From Pogonophryne albipinna (Eukaryota; Chordata; Actinopteri; Perciformes; Artedidraconidae), in assembly GCA_028583405.1 (NCBI GenBank), contig CM053249.1, positions 35,664,628-35,728,627 on the forward strand: a stretch of 64,000 bases of DNA, given 5' to 3'. The position numbers and the translations under genes are program-made. Below the pieces are notes generated by a model. The model searched no databases. It was not told where the DNA came from and saw only the letters and a program-made list of their open reading frames with translations. Positions 1-13,170 of the stretch are shown here, piece by piece (within the stretch, counting starts at the first letter, position 1; each line of letters starts with the position of its first letter).

Positions 1-394
1 TTTTTAAAATGCGTGTTTTCTGAATGGAGATCGGCTAAGCTAACGCAGTATATGCTCCGACCGTCCACACTCACAACAACGGCCTACAGACATAAATAAA
101 CCAGCGACTGTATTCGCCATGACACAGGCAGTCTGTGGTTTGTACTTGTTTAACTTTTGTCTAGTTTCTGAACAGATATGAAGAGCTGTGAGCTCTGAGT
201 GCTAACAGCTAACGGCTGTGTTGTTTTTGTGGTTCGCATTGAAGATGACGTCACGGCTCCGCCTACACTGCGTTACTATAGTTACTACCCCAGTTCCTAA
301 ACTGTAATTGAAACGCAGCATAAAGTGAGCATGGCCTACCAAGGCCTATACCGTACTAAGCCGTGCGAGGCCCTGCAGTGGAAATGTGCCATAA
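1..394. mobile_element. MITE copy with a ~20-bp terminal inverted repeat, cut by window start
   Basis: This is the right-hand half of the same element found complete at 27815-28586. The two match almost base for base, including the stretch around TGACACAGGCAGTCTGTGG and the segment ATGACGTCACGGCTCCGCC. The right terminal inverted repeat at 373-394 reads CTGCAGTGGAAATGTGCC followed by ATAA, with small differences from the other copy. No coding capacity is visible. Terminal TTA/TAA could be a 3-bp TWA target duplication, which would suggest PIF/Harbinger-like ancestry. That assignment is inference. Confidence 0.75.
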
Positions 395-1346
395 CATAGT
401 TCAGTAGAGCTGCAGTGTGTGTTTCTTTGCTTTAACTGGTCTCTTTCAACATTTCATTCAGACATTTCATTATCCATTTTGTTTGCAATTAATTAAATCA
501 AGGTTATCATTGTTTAAAGTAATGCATCCACAGTATTTACTTTCTTCTGTCTTGTTACAGTGTGTTTTCGCCCCGTTTTGAACCTTGTCTTAATAATCTG
601 TTTTCACAACTTCTCTACATACTGAGTATGTATTGGATTGTTACATTGCACCAAATCCTTTTAATGTTCGAGGTAATTTTCATCTTATATTTCAAGGTTC
701 ATTTTCCTTGAATTTACATATTTTACATGCCAAGATTTCCCCCTGTCCAAAGTATATATGAGCAATTCTTGCAATATTATTGTAGTTATTTGTCTTTTAA
801 TTTCCTGTTCAGGCTGAGTGGCGGCTCATGCCAGGCTGTGAGACCTGCTCCATTAGCTGGTCAAAGGCGGATAGAAATGAAACAAAAGCCTTAAGTCAGA
901 CAGATTGGTGAAAAAAAATGTGTTTGGCCAGGCACTTACTGTAGGAAGCGTGTTGAGTTTTATGTAGCACTCACGATCCGCTGGCACACTAACAGCTCCC
1001 ATTAAATCCAGCCGCAGTCCCCCATTCAGGTGCTAATTGATACCAAGGCCTGGTTTGTCAAGGCAATTATTAGTATGTGCTTAAAAAGGCTAGTGATGGC
1101 CTTTAAAGGAACAGCAGGGGGATATTTGACTTTTAAAGGCAATGCTTGCTTAATAATAGGTGAAAAAATATATCAGTGTATCACATTGACAGGAGATGAC
1201 ATCAATATGGGGATTTTCAATTTCACCATTCATTAGAGTCCCAGATTTAAAAGAAGGGAGTATAGGGAGTTAATTTAAAAGGCATTAGGGTCTGTGTATG
1301 TGCTGGTAATTAACACACACACAAAGTGTTATTTCTAACATGCATA
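395..1346. other. AT-rich single-copy DNA, no gene seen
   Basis: No frame with recognisable protein content was seen. The part from about 960 to 1260 is less repetitive, with many homeodomain-like ATTA/TAAT cores (e.g. GGTGCTAATTGATACC, CAATTATTAG). It could be a conserved non-coding segment, but that is only an impression. Confidence 0.35.
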
Positions 1347-2931
<1,585 letters not shown>

Positions 2932-3038
2932 GTTGCTTCTAGGGGTGTAACGGTTCACAAACATTTCGGTTCAGTACGTACCTCGGTTTTTAGGTCACGG
3001 TTCGGTTCGGTACGTTTTCGGTACAGCAGAAAAAATTA

Positions 3039-3332
3039 TCACAAAACATAACATATTTTTTTTAATTAAACTGTGAATAACGTCTTCACTCAAATAAATA
3101 CAAAATATAATAAACATTAAGGTGCAGCATTTCGATGAACTAAAATAATCTGTATTTGAACTTTACTGTACTAGTACTCACAAAACATAAACTATTAGTT
3201 TGGGTTTTTTAATTATTATTAAACTATGAATATTCACTCAAATAAATATAAAATATAATAAAATAAACATTAAGGTGCAGCTTTTCGATGAACTGAAATA
3301 ATCTGTATTTGAACTGTACTGTACTAGTACCT
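3039..3332. repeat. Internal ~145-bp tandem duplication inside the hAT element
   Basis: Two adjacent diverged copies, about 3039-3178 and 3179-3332. Each begins CACAAAACATAA, carries CACTCAAATAAATA and AACATTAAGGTGCAGC, and ends near CTGTACTAGTAC. Their orientation is the same. It is best read as a duplication that happened within the element after loss of the transposase core. Confidence 0.75.
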
Positions 3333-3603
3333 AAGCAGCCAGTTAGACATTATGACTTGCTTGTCATTGTATTTTCATGTTTTTTTAAAGAAAAATGTAC
3401 TTGTCCACACACACATTGCTTGCCGAAAGGGCAGATCTGCTGGCACTAACAATGTCTCCTGCTGTGGAGAACACCCTCTCTAGGGACAGAGGTAGCAGAT
3501 ACAGCCAGGTAGCGCTTTGCTAACATGGCAACATAAGGATATTTGGCATTTGTAATAGCTTTGGCTTGGTCTGAACTTTTTGCGCGTGGTGGAGGCTTAC
3601 ATG

Positions 3604-3870
3604 CTAGCGGGAGTTGGGTTTGCACTTCAGTCTTTTGGTACCGGTGATATTCACGTTCGGGTGATGCCTTTTCAAATGAGTGTGCAAGTTTGATGTATTG
3701 CCAGCCGCGTAACCAATTTTAGTTGAACAATGCCGACAAACAGCTTTGGTTCGGTCCACCTGTCTTTGTCCGTCATCCTTGTACGTAACTGCGAAACCAA
3801 AATGTTCCCAAACCGGAGACTTCAATGATGCTGGAGGATTTTCGAGCTCAACTTTATCTGCGTTCGCCAT
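3604..3870 (-). pseudogene. BED-type zinc finger remnant of a hAT transposase (88 aa)
   Basis: This is an 88-codon frame starting at an ATG inside the hAT element. The pattern is that of a BED finger: an aromatic SPVWEHFGF segment at residues 18-26, a C-x2-C pair at Cys45 and Cys48, and NLHTHLKRHH with His65 and His70. In ZBED/hAT transposases this domain lies at the N terminus and binds the transposon ends. The catalytic RNase-H-like domain and the C-terminal dimerisation domain are absent because the element ends only about 285 bp upstream and 660 bp downstream, and the downstream part is non-coding. If still transcribed it would give a DNA-binding-only peptide. The frame itself is unbroken; function is unknown. 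Confidence 0.75.
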
Positions 3871-4163
3871 TTTCGACAGTTCCTCAAATTACTGACTACA
3901 TTTGAACGCATCCCTCTGAACAGCTCGTCCAATGAAATGACTTGCTCGCTCTATGACGCGTTGATCACAATGGGAGAAAATTACTCTGAATGCTGCGACG
4001 TAGCACCTGAGATTACTTCCAAGAAGTTGTTCACGTTCTCAATTTTTTACGTTTAACGTTATATTCGTTCGGTACACTTCGGTACACACGTGTACCGAAC
4101 CGAAGGGCCCGTACCGAATAATTTCGGTACGGGTACGTGTACCGTTACACCCCTAGTTGCTTC

Positions 4164-5960
4164 CTTTTTTTCTCATCTGTGTCGCATCCTTCCTACGGAG
4201 GAAATGGTCAAAGTAAGTCATTTGGGTGAAAGATGAGGAGTAGCAGGCTAATCACCCTGGAACAGTGTGTGGTTTATACGCTAACTGATAGAGGAGGCGT
4301 GAGTGTTTGATAGAGAGGTAAGCAGGGAGGATGATACTCACATGAAATAGAGCAAAGCCCGTCACAATGCGCTAAGAGGCGAGTCAGCACAGCTGCCATC
4401 GGCATTTTGTTTAGGATTTGTAGATTTGTTTTCTCCACCACACAGCATCTTTTTCTTCTTTCTGCCTTTCACTCTCTGAACATATAAAGCACACTCCCAC
4501 CTGGACCTCATTCAGCAGCCAGGCATTTATCTGCCAGTCTTCACACACATTTGCATCAGAATTACCTCCAGAGGTACTGATGTTAAACTCTCAAACCACT
4601 GATTCTGCGTATCACTTAAGCCCTGAGCTTATCTGGGTTATTATAATTTTTTGGAAGGATTTATAATCTCATATTTCATGAGGGAACGTTGAACTGCAGA
4701 CCATTCCCAAGCTGTTATTTCTAACATGCACGGAGACACACACACACATACACACACACACTTGTTTACTATTTGGTGGCTTGGCACTGTGGAATGAAGC
4801 ACGTATATGTGTGCAAATCCGCTTTAGCTCTGTTTATGGATACTTCTGTAAATTGCCTGGTTGCAGATCACGCTCAAAGTTTAGAAAGTTGATCAGTAAT
4901 TTGCAGAGTGTGAACTGAAAAGTGGAACGAAGTATTAAAATAGGTCACACAGGCAAGGGCATTTGTTTGGTGAAATAAACTTGTGTTATGATGCATTAAA
5001 ACATTTTGTGGTATTCATATTAAAGATATGAAGACGTCAATGGATATTTTGATATATGATGTACAATAAAAATCTGATGTGTAATCTGGTGAGATGAAGA
5101 AAATAAGTTAAGGAGGTTCCTCTCAGGAACAGGACAGAAAAAAGGAGTGTTCCATATTTTTCACTTTCCTTTTAAAAGGACCTGCAGCAGCACTTCACTT
5201 GAGAGTTGTGAACAATTCCCTCATTCTGTACAGCTTCTTAGAATGTGATGGACGATAGTCTACAGAGTGAGCATTCATCTAAGTCCACAATTTGAACTTC
5301 TATTCAGCTCTGCGCGTCAGGGAAAGGAAAGAGGCACTCAGACTGGATGTCTTTTCAAACAGCCTTCCAGTCTTAATGGCCATCATATGTTTTTTGCTGC
5401 CTTTTGTGAGGCATCTCGTGTATTTTTCACTTAAATGTGGATTGCCTATTTGTCTTTTCAGAGTCAGGCAATTTATGTCCCTCCAGCTTTTATGCAAACT
5501 CACTGAAACTGAGTTTTTCATTGAATTGGACATTTGTATGGTTATATGTGCCACTTTCAAACTGGTGTAAGCTGTACGATAAGAGATACTTTCTCACTTT
5601 GATTATGTTTAGCATCTTCATTTATAATTGTTTTTGTTTAACTGTAAAATGTAGATCATATTAAAAGAAGGTTTATTTTAATTAACGACACAAAACAAAA
5701 AAACATGAAAAAAACATTTTATTTAACTGAAAAGATCATTTCGTTTTTTTGTGTGCAATTGCTGAGTTTGCAGAGTTTTGGCTTCATGTATATGTTTCAT
5801 ATATCATAATATAATATATCATAATGATAACATTTCATCCAGGAATAAATGGCTTTTTGATTTGGGAACAAAGCAACATTAATACTACGCCAACAGGCAA
5901 CAATATGAACCCTCAGAAAGCAACAGAATGAGTTGTTAGCTTATCAGTGGCTAGTCAGCA
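4164..5960. other. Non-coding DNA, no element recognised
   Basis: Contains a short (CA) tract at about 4736-4760. A pair of overlapping frames on opposite strands at about 5290-5570 has no recognisable protein content. No terminal repeats were seen. Confidence 0.4.
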
Positions 5961-6003
<43 letters not shown>

Positions 6004-6285
6004 TCTTCTGTGGTTCCCTTTAGGGTTAACTTCCTGTCTGTCTGTCTGTCTGTCTTCTTCTGTGGTTCCCTTTAGGGTTAACTTCCTGTCTGTCTGTCTG
6101 TCTTCTTCTGTTCTTCCCTTTAGGGTTAACTTCCTGTCTGTCTGTCTGTCTGTCTTCTTCTGTGCTTCCCTTTAGGGTTAACTTCCTGTCTGTCTGTCTT
6201 CTTCTGTGCTTCCCTTTAGGGTTAACTTCCTGTCTGTCTGTCTTCTTCTGTGGTTCCCTTTAGGGTTTACTTCCTGTCTTCTTCT
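5961..6285. repeat. Compound minisatellite: (TCTG)n plus a ~34-bp unit
   Basis: Six units of the form TTCTTCTGTGGTTCCCTTTA followed by GGGTTAACTTCC are separated by TCTG runs of varying length (about 10 units in the first, 2-4 in later ones). The period falls from about 54 to 45 bp as the TCTG run shortens. Single-base differences (TGGTTCCC, TTCTTCCC, TGCTTCCC) mark sub-variants. Confidence 0.93.
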
Positions 6286-8306
6286 GCTGATTGTCCAGCT
6301 CTCTGTGTCTTTTAACCTTTCCTTTCAGTTCAGTCACCATGGATACAAAGTGTTGTGCTCTCCACAAGAGCAAAACATGTTCAAAAAGTATTCCATTGGG
6401 TTTTCAGATAGAGGAAAACAAAAGTGCTTTTTGGGCGCAGCTGAAGTTAAATTGACTGGACTTCTTTCTGCGGATTGATATGACTGCAGTCTGCTGAATG
6501 TCCAAATTGACCAATCAAACGGGAGTATTCAACAAAGCGATGTAATAAATGATGTCACCATTCAGTATGTTGTGCTCATCAATCCAGCTGTTACCATTCT
6601 AAAGGATCAGCATCATCATCATCATTGAGGTCAAAGTGATATATAGAATTGTTACTCAGTATTTAAATTGGTATCAGAAATGTAAAAAAATCGAATTGGA
6701 ATATCCCTATTCTCACATCTGGGCACTTCACTTGGCGAGAGCACGGTCACTGTTACAGATGTGATCCGAACTGAAACAGGTTATGATGAACCCATCTGTC
6801 CACTGTCATTAAGCTTTGAGAATATATCATCTAAGGATTTATACTATTCACTTTTGCTTTTCTTTTTGAACACAATCCAGTGTAATCACTGATAAACATG
6901 TGGGTTCTCAGCTTTGGAACGTTCCTGAGAAACCTGCTGTTCCTAAAGTCACTCATTGTTGCTGATCACAGCCCCCTCAGCAGCTCATCTGTATGGGCTG
7001 ATTTGTCACTAGTCTCCACTGACACATGTGACACCCTGGAGGTGAGCCCACCCTCCCTGCGTGACACCCACCACCTCAGCCCCATCCCATCATCCTCCTC
7101 TGCTCTCCAGCACAATTAAAAATGCATCAGGGAACGGATTAGATTCACGATCCCCAGCTCTACTGATCCGAAGGGTGAAGCTGTCAGGAAAAGGGGTTGG
7201 GGGTGGAGAGATAGTCCACTGATGGGCCTGTCCTCCTCCTTCTCTCTCCGGTAGTGCAGACTCCTCCTCCGCCCTACACTCACGCTCAGTCACCTCTTTT
7301 ATTCACCGCCCCCCCCAGACTCATCTCTCCCCTGGCCTTTGGTTCCAACAGTCTCTCATTTCCCTCTGTCCTCTTCCTCTTCTTTTTCTCATTCCCTCGC
7401 TCTGCTGCCACAGGTCCTGTTCTTCTGCTGGTGTTAAAAGTGCAGCCTGCTCAGGAGAATGGAGCCGCTTTGGATCAGAATCAGTTTTATTACCAAGTTT
7501 ACACATACGAGGAATTTGCATTGGATATGTGGTGCATACAAAGACACAGAAAGAACAATACATCGTAATACAAAATAAAATAGGACTGTTATGACAGTTA
7601 TTTTAAAAGACAATTTGAAAACTATTATAACAAATTAATAACATTTACATATGAGTAATATATACTGTATTTATATAGAGGGATAAATGGATTCTGGAGT
7701 GCATACAGTAGACAGATATCTTGCAGTGTATTAGGATATACAGCAACAAAGAAACATGTGAAAGCATGGGTTTCAAACACAAAACGACTAAAACAGGATG
7801 ACTTGTTATTATATACTGTATTGTCTTTTAGTGATTAAGAGGTGATTTCAATGTCGCTAGCGTTATCTAGAAATACACCTGACGGATGTGCTCATTCAAT
7901 CACATGTCAGATGAAGCATCAACCCCTTTAGCTCGTCACCACCACATGTTAAGTCATATGTTAATTAGCATTCATTTAAAAAAAATCAATGCTATCATTT
8001 TAATGACTGCCCAACTTACAAAGACATATCAAAAGAAATAATAGTCTGTTTTGCTTTGTCCCGACTTGTGGACGGTGGTGCTGAGCGCAGGTCTGACTGA
8101 TGCGTCCCCTCGTCCCCTGAACTCTATCACCCACTGAGACAGAAGACCTCGGTCTGTTACCTGTGCTCCAGGTCTCCTTGCTTAAACTTCATCCTGCTTG
8201 CTCTGCTCCTCATTCAACTCTGCACTCTTTGAACAGAGTTGAAATTAACATTTGAATTAGTTATCCCTGAAATTATCAAAAACCTTCCAAGAAATAGATC
8301 AGTATT
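6286..8306. other. Non-coding DNA with pyrimidine-rich stretches
   Basis: No gene recognised. 7230-7400 is strongly C/T-rich. Open frames here are low-complexity. A dispersed-repeat fragment lies at about 7475-7560. Confidence 0.4.
7475..7560. repeat. Fragment of a dispersed fish repeat (LINE 3' end-like)
   Basis: The segment beginning GGATCAGAATCAGTTTTATT and continuing through TTTACACATACGAGGAATTT resembles a motif I recall as widely dispersed in teleost genomes, likely the 3' end of a non-LTR element. No coding part is attached. Family not determined. Confidence 0.4.
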
Positions 8307-8310
8307 CTAA

Positions 8311-9454
8311 CCTGTTTAGCCCCACGGGCCCGCCGAAGGGGCCGAAAACCACAACATCTGCAAGCAACAGTGTCTGAGGGCTTCTTAAGATTTAATAAAC
8401 AATAAATGTCTCATATCCATGTAACAGGAAGAAACTCAGCTAACTGATGATATGAACCATCTTTAGCAAAAAAAACACAAGACTAACGCTGAGCCTCTAA
8501 ATTAGCCCTGTTAGCACAGAACTCACGGTATAAAACCCTTATTACTTATCGTAAATGCACATCCAACCCATCGATTAGCATTGTGAGATTACACAGATTC
8601 GATAGGTATCTGTATCATCACTCCATGATCAAAACTCGCGACATGAGAAGCAAAAACAGACATCACAACATGTGGTATTAGGTAGCAAACACGGCACATT
8701 TATCACCTTAGCTGTTATTCTGATCAAAAGCGGTCTTCAATGGCATTAAAACGATAAAAACGCTGCTGAAGTTAATCCATAGGTTAATCCAATGTGTCTG
8801 GGTCCCTTTGAAATGATTTCTGATAATCCATGAGCAATAAACCTGCTTTTAAATTTTCAGATTTCAGAGCGGAAGATTTGGCTTTGGGCAAACTGCGTGC
8901 GCATAGCCCCCACTTCTCAATGGTAACGTGTGTGTGTATGTGGAAATTCCCCTTCGATTCTATTGGCTCTAACGGTTCAAAAGAGATGTCAATCACCAAA
9001 ATCGACCAATGGGTTCCAGAGAAACGGTAAAAACCCCCATTTCCACCCAAATCACCTCAGAGGTGGAGTTTTTTTTGCTAAACCTCTAAAAAGGTCAAAT
9101 GTCACTTGTTTTGCATCAATCTTGATACAGGGTACTTATTATATGTTGTACTTTGGATTCCTAAAGCTTTTAGTCTACCTTACCATCATCCAAGGTTAGT
9201 TTTCACTATAAGTAAAAAAGAATTTTTGGACTGACACTATAATTTACATTTTTTTTACTATGTTCAATCTGAATTTTCTTTAAAATAAAAAACATCTATA
9301 TTGATTCTGACTTTTCTACATCCAACTCACAGGTTTATCATTACTTTGAGACAAAAGATGATTAATTTAACCATTTTAGAAGGGAAGTTTTGTTTGTTTT
9401 GGAAATGTCATTTTCGAGCCTGAGACCTGAAAAACAGGCTCAGGGCTTAACAGG
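8311..9454 (-). mobile_element. TTAA-flanked piggyBac-like non-autonomous element, copy A
   Basis: The right end is CTTAACAGG followed by the target TTAA (9455-9458). The left end is CCTGTTTAGCCCC, preceded by CTAA, a decayed TTAA. The reverse complement of its body matches the copy starting at 34756 along its length: the terminal CCTGTTAAGCCCTGAGCC, the middle motif ATTCTATTGGCTC, and CCTGTTTTTCAGG. A TTAA target and CC-starting inverted ends are hallmarks of the piggyBac superfamily, but no transposase is present, so the assignment is by structure only. Confidence 0.72.
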
Positions 9455-9458
9455 TTAA

Positions 9459-11558
9459 GGAAGGAGTTGTGTTGTGGTTAGCCTAGCTTAGCATAAAGAC
9501 TAGCATACGCGGGAAACAGCTAGCCTTACTCCGTCCAAAACAATCAACATCTTGCCGGTGTCATTTGTTCCTTTTTGTCATTTCATAGATTATAATGTAA
9601 AAAAAGAGAGAATTCTTCGGACAGAGACAGGCTGAGAGTATTTAACAAGTATATTTCACTTTGAGGTTAGGTCAACTAAGCATTTATTAAAGCTACTTGT
9701 ATTATTTTTCTTTGGGACATTTACATGAAATGCATATTTGTTTTTGGGTGTTTAATGTCTTATGCTGCTGGTTGATAAGAGCGGTAAAACATTAAAGTTG
9801 TGGACCATAAAATAAAAACCGTGATTCATTATTCTAAAATAAATATAGATTATTGCAGCTGTAAAGGTAAAGGGCTAAAGACGTCACTTATAAAAGCATG
9901 CATAGGGAACTGTTGAGAATTGAACAATTAAATAAACACTTGCTCCGCTCCATCCCATCACTTCCTTACAAACTGTTACTCATTCCCCTCAGGCTCCTGC
10001 ATTTCAACACATTCCTACTTACAATTTACATTTCATCACCTCCACCAGTTTCACCATCTAAATGTAGAGACAGTGGGAAAAACGAAGCCCTGCGGGAAAC
10101 AGCCTCACCTCCATCTGAATCACTGCTGCCCCCCCCTCGCTGCTTCCAGCCTCGACGTTAGGACACAAGGCTCACCTTTCCCCATCAACAACCCCAACCA
10201 CTGAGTAACAGAGGGAACCCCCCCACCCCCCCCATCCACTTCCTCTACTCCACTCCACTTCTCCACCCCCTTTGACATTCACTCAGCGCTCCAACTCCAT
10301 CAGGTCCCAGCTCTGACAACATTTGCATCTCTTTGAATGTGAAGCTTGGAGAAAAAAAACCTAGGGAAGGAGGAAGAGGAGAAAAAAGAAAGACGGGGAG
10401 GGTGGCAGAGGAGGAAGAAGGAGGAACAAGGAAGGGGAGAAGAAAGGGGGGGGTATGTGTGTGTGTGTGTATGAAAGAGTTGGGGGGGTGGGAGGGTGTC
10501 TACGCACTAGATTCCATTTTGCCGTCTAGAAAATGAGAAAAAAGGGCCCCCTCTATCTCCGGGAGTCTACTGGGGAGATCTTTATTCTGATTCTTGTTAG
10601 AATTGTTTATCACTGTGACAAGAGCAGGCCGGGGTGGAGATAAAGGCAGTGCTCCATCACAGCCTGACAGTGGTAGGACACGCGCTGGAATGAAAGGAGC
10701 CAGGGAAATATTATTAATAGATGCTGACTTGATTTGCCTGGATTGCACGTCAAGAAGTGGGGGCCAGGGCTTGATTGCAGCCCTATGAAGTTCTGTCCAA
10801 AAGGGAAGCTATTTTTCATTAAGTGATAGAAGTCTCCCATCTCTCTGTCTCCTCCTTTTTTCCCGCCGCTGCTCTCTCCTTATGCGTTGCTTTCCAAGGA
10901 GCTGATAACGTATGCAGTTTATTCTAAGCATGCTGATTTGTGTCAGTGCAGCAGAGAGCAGAGGATGGAGGGATGGAGGATGGAGGGATGGAGGGATGCA
11001 GGATGGAGGGATGGAGGAGGAATTGAATAAAAAGCGGACTTATCTCACCTTTCACAATACATCCCATCTCGCTGGTATAGTTTTTGGTAGGAAGGTAAAA
11101 TCCTGGCATTCACAATTGGCCTATCACCACCATCTATACACCCGTGCAGCGCTGCAGCCCCCACAATCCACCAGAGAACCCCCCCCCCTCAACAACAGAT
11201 AAAAAAGAAGTATATAAAATGTGATTACACAGGCAACATGTTCATAGGCACTGATACGCCGGGGCGCACTTTATTTTTAGAGTGTTGCATTACTAATGGA
11301 TATACAGGAAGATGAGGATTTACACCCGCCCACATACAATGCAGGCAGATATGAGCAAGCAGAGTCTATGCATCACATTTATGTGCAAAGCATAAAACAA
11401 ACCCCCCTCATCTAACACTGAAAAAAGAAAAGAAAGAAATTGATTCGCAGAACGGGGAAAGCAGCTTTTTGTGTCGTGTACAAACTTCTGAGGCGGAATT
11501 TAGGAGATAGATTGGAATTATTTTTATTTTCTTTGTTTAAGACTGCGGATAAGAGTGT

Positions 11559-11560
<2 letters not shown>
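9459..11560. other. Non-coding DNA; candidate conserved stretch at ~10500-10810
   Basis: 10060-10330 is C-rich and 10350-10470 purine-rich. From about 10500 to 10810 the sequence becomes balanced and non-repetitive (AGATCTTTATTCTGATTC, ATTATTAATAGATGCTGACT), which could be a conserved regulatory element. No protein-like frame was seen. Confidence 0.3.
10963..11018. repeat. GGATGGAG minisatellite
   Basis: Roughly seven imperfect copies of an 8-bp GGATGGAG/GGATGGAGG unit with one GGATGCAG variant. Confidence 0.85.
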
Positions 11561-11624
<64 letters not shown>

Positions 11625-11815
11625 GTGTGTGTGTGTGTGTGTAAGTGTGTGTATGTGTGTGTAAGTGTGTATGTGTGTGTGTGTAAGTGTGTGTGTAAGT
11701 GTGTGTGTGTGTGTAAGTGTGTGTGTATGTGTGTGTAAGTGTGTATGTGTGTGTGTGCAAGTGTGTGTGTGTAAGTGTGTGTGTAAGTGTGTGTAAGTGT
11801 GTAAGTGTGTGTGCA
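11561..11815. repeat. (GT)n microsatellite with AAGTGTGT higher-order pattern
   Basis: About 60 bp of pure GT is followed by about 190 bp in which GTAA and GTAT interruptions recur. The block from about 11640 is partly repeated from about 11713, so the interruptions themselves were duplicated. Confidence 0.95.
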
Positions 11816-11895
11816 TCAAAAACAAAGTTTCCAGGCTGAAAGACCAAGAGGAGAAATCACCACGCTGCTCCTGGACTGCAGGGCCGAATGAAGGA

Positions 11896-12082
<187 letters not shown>

Positions 12083-12689
12083 CACAGACAGATGGAGGAG
12101 CCGGAGCAGGGTGAGTATCTCTGAGATTTTCTTTTTTCAGCTTGGGTTATCTGTGTAAAAAATAAAAGTGTCCACACCTCATCCCTCCCTGTTTGCCCAC
12201 ATCTCGCTCCTCCTCTACCTCTTCCTGTGTAATTAAGTCCGTGGCAGTTCATTTATGCACCGATATCTCCAGTTGCTGGCATTCCTGTGAAAATCCTCAA
12301 AAACATTGTGAGGCTTTCTTTAATTGGATTCAGTTGGCAGCACTGTTTCACCGCTAACATTTACCATATGACATTTTTAGATTGGCAAATATTTCCACAA
12401 GTGAATTATATGGGTTTTTTCTCTCATGTGATATTTTCAGGTTATTTTCAACAATGGATGATAATCAAAGATGATGTTTTATTTATTTTCCTGTACATTA
12501 CATTTCTGCAGGTAGATATGAGAGAAGTTACAGTGTATGAGAAAAAGTTAGTGTGGTTGAAATTGATGAAGAAAAAGCTAAATGTCACAATGGTGTGCAG
12601 TGACTTTTAATGCAGTTATTCTTTTATGATAATAAAGTGCATAAGTTAATTGGCATTGGTTAAAGATGAATCTGTCTCTGTCAGTTGGA

Positions 12690-13170
12690 CAGCAGGATTT
12701 CATTTCCATCTCAACTAATTCACTAAAAGCTTAAATGGCTTGTTCTGCTAACTGGGGTCAACAGTTCTAAATGAGCTATTAAACGACTGCTGGAAGTGAC
12801 ACATCTTGGAGTGTGATTGGAGAGCCTCTTTAGGTGCGACTCTCTCTCCCGTGCACCCTAATAACTTGTGCAGATATGTGAGAATACTATTAATTACGCC
12901 ACTTAATGCTGCCGTGCCACACCCCGCGCTCCGAGGAGCTTGACTTATTTCCTCTGCGATCCTCTGGAGGAGATGGCGCCTTACATTCGCAGGAACAATG
13001 GGCGAATATTCATCAAATGTCTCATTCGATTTCTCCCGGTATCACTTTCTTTCTCCCTCTCTCTCCTCCCCTCCTCCATGAATCCCTCGCTCTAAAATAT
13101 GTCTGGCTAAATTGCTGCCGACATATCTGCATATTTGGTTTTCTGTAAAATATTTGATTGCTCCTTCCAT
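12690..13170. other. Candidate conserved non-coding element
   Basis: This is a balanced, non-repetitive stretch rich in transcription-factor-like cores: SOX-like AACAATGG (about 12994), ATTA/TAAT homeodomain cores (TACTATTAATTACGCC), and ATTCATCAAATGTCTCATTC. No open frame spans it. The low repeat content between microsatellite-rich flanks suggests selection, but only cross-species alignment can show this. Confidence 0.3.

Larger units (their letters stand above)
2940..4155 (-). mobile_element. Non-autonomous hAT-type DNA transposon with intact ends
   Basis: The ends are inverted: TAGGGGTGTAACGGT on the left and ACCGTTACACCCCTA on the right. They are flanked by a perfect 8-bp duplication, GTTGCTTC, at 2932-2939 and 4156-4163. 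Eight-bp duplications and a TAGGGGTG-type end are classic for hAT transposons. Subterminal TTCGGT/GTACCG motifs recur near both ends, at 2960-3030 and 4070-4140, and may be transposase-binding repeats. The only coding remnant is a BED zinc finger frame on the minus strand. At 1216 bp the element is too short to carry a full hAT transposase, so it must have been moved by a relative. Confidence 0.92.

Noticed and set aside
5961..6285. CRISPR-like array of regularly spaced repeats
   Set aside because: Spacers are TCTG runs, not unique sequences, and the genome is eukaryotic. It is a minisatellite.
12287..12610. 107-aa plus-strand frame rich in Phe/Ile
   Set aside because: The composition reflects T-rich DNA; no recognisable motif or exon signals.
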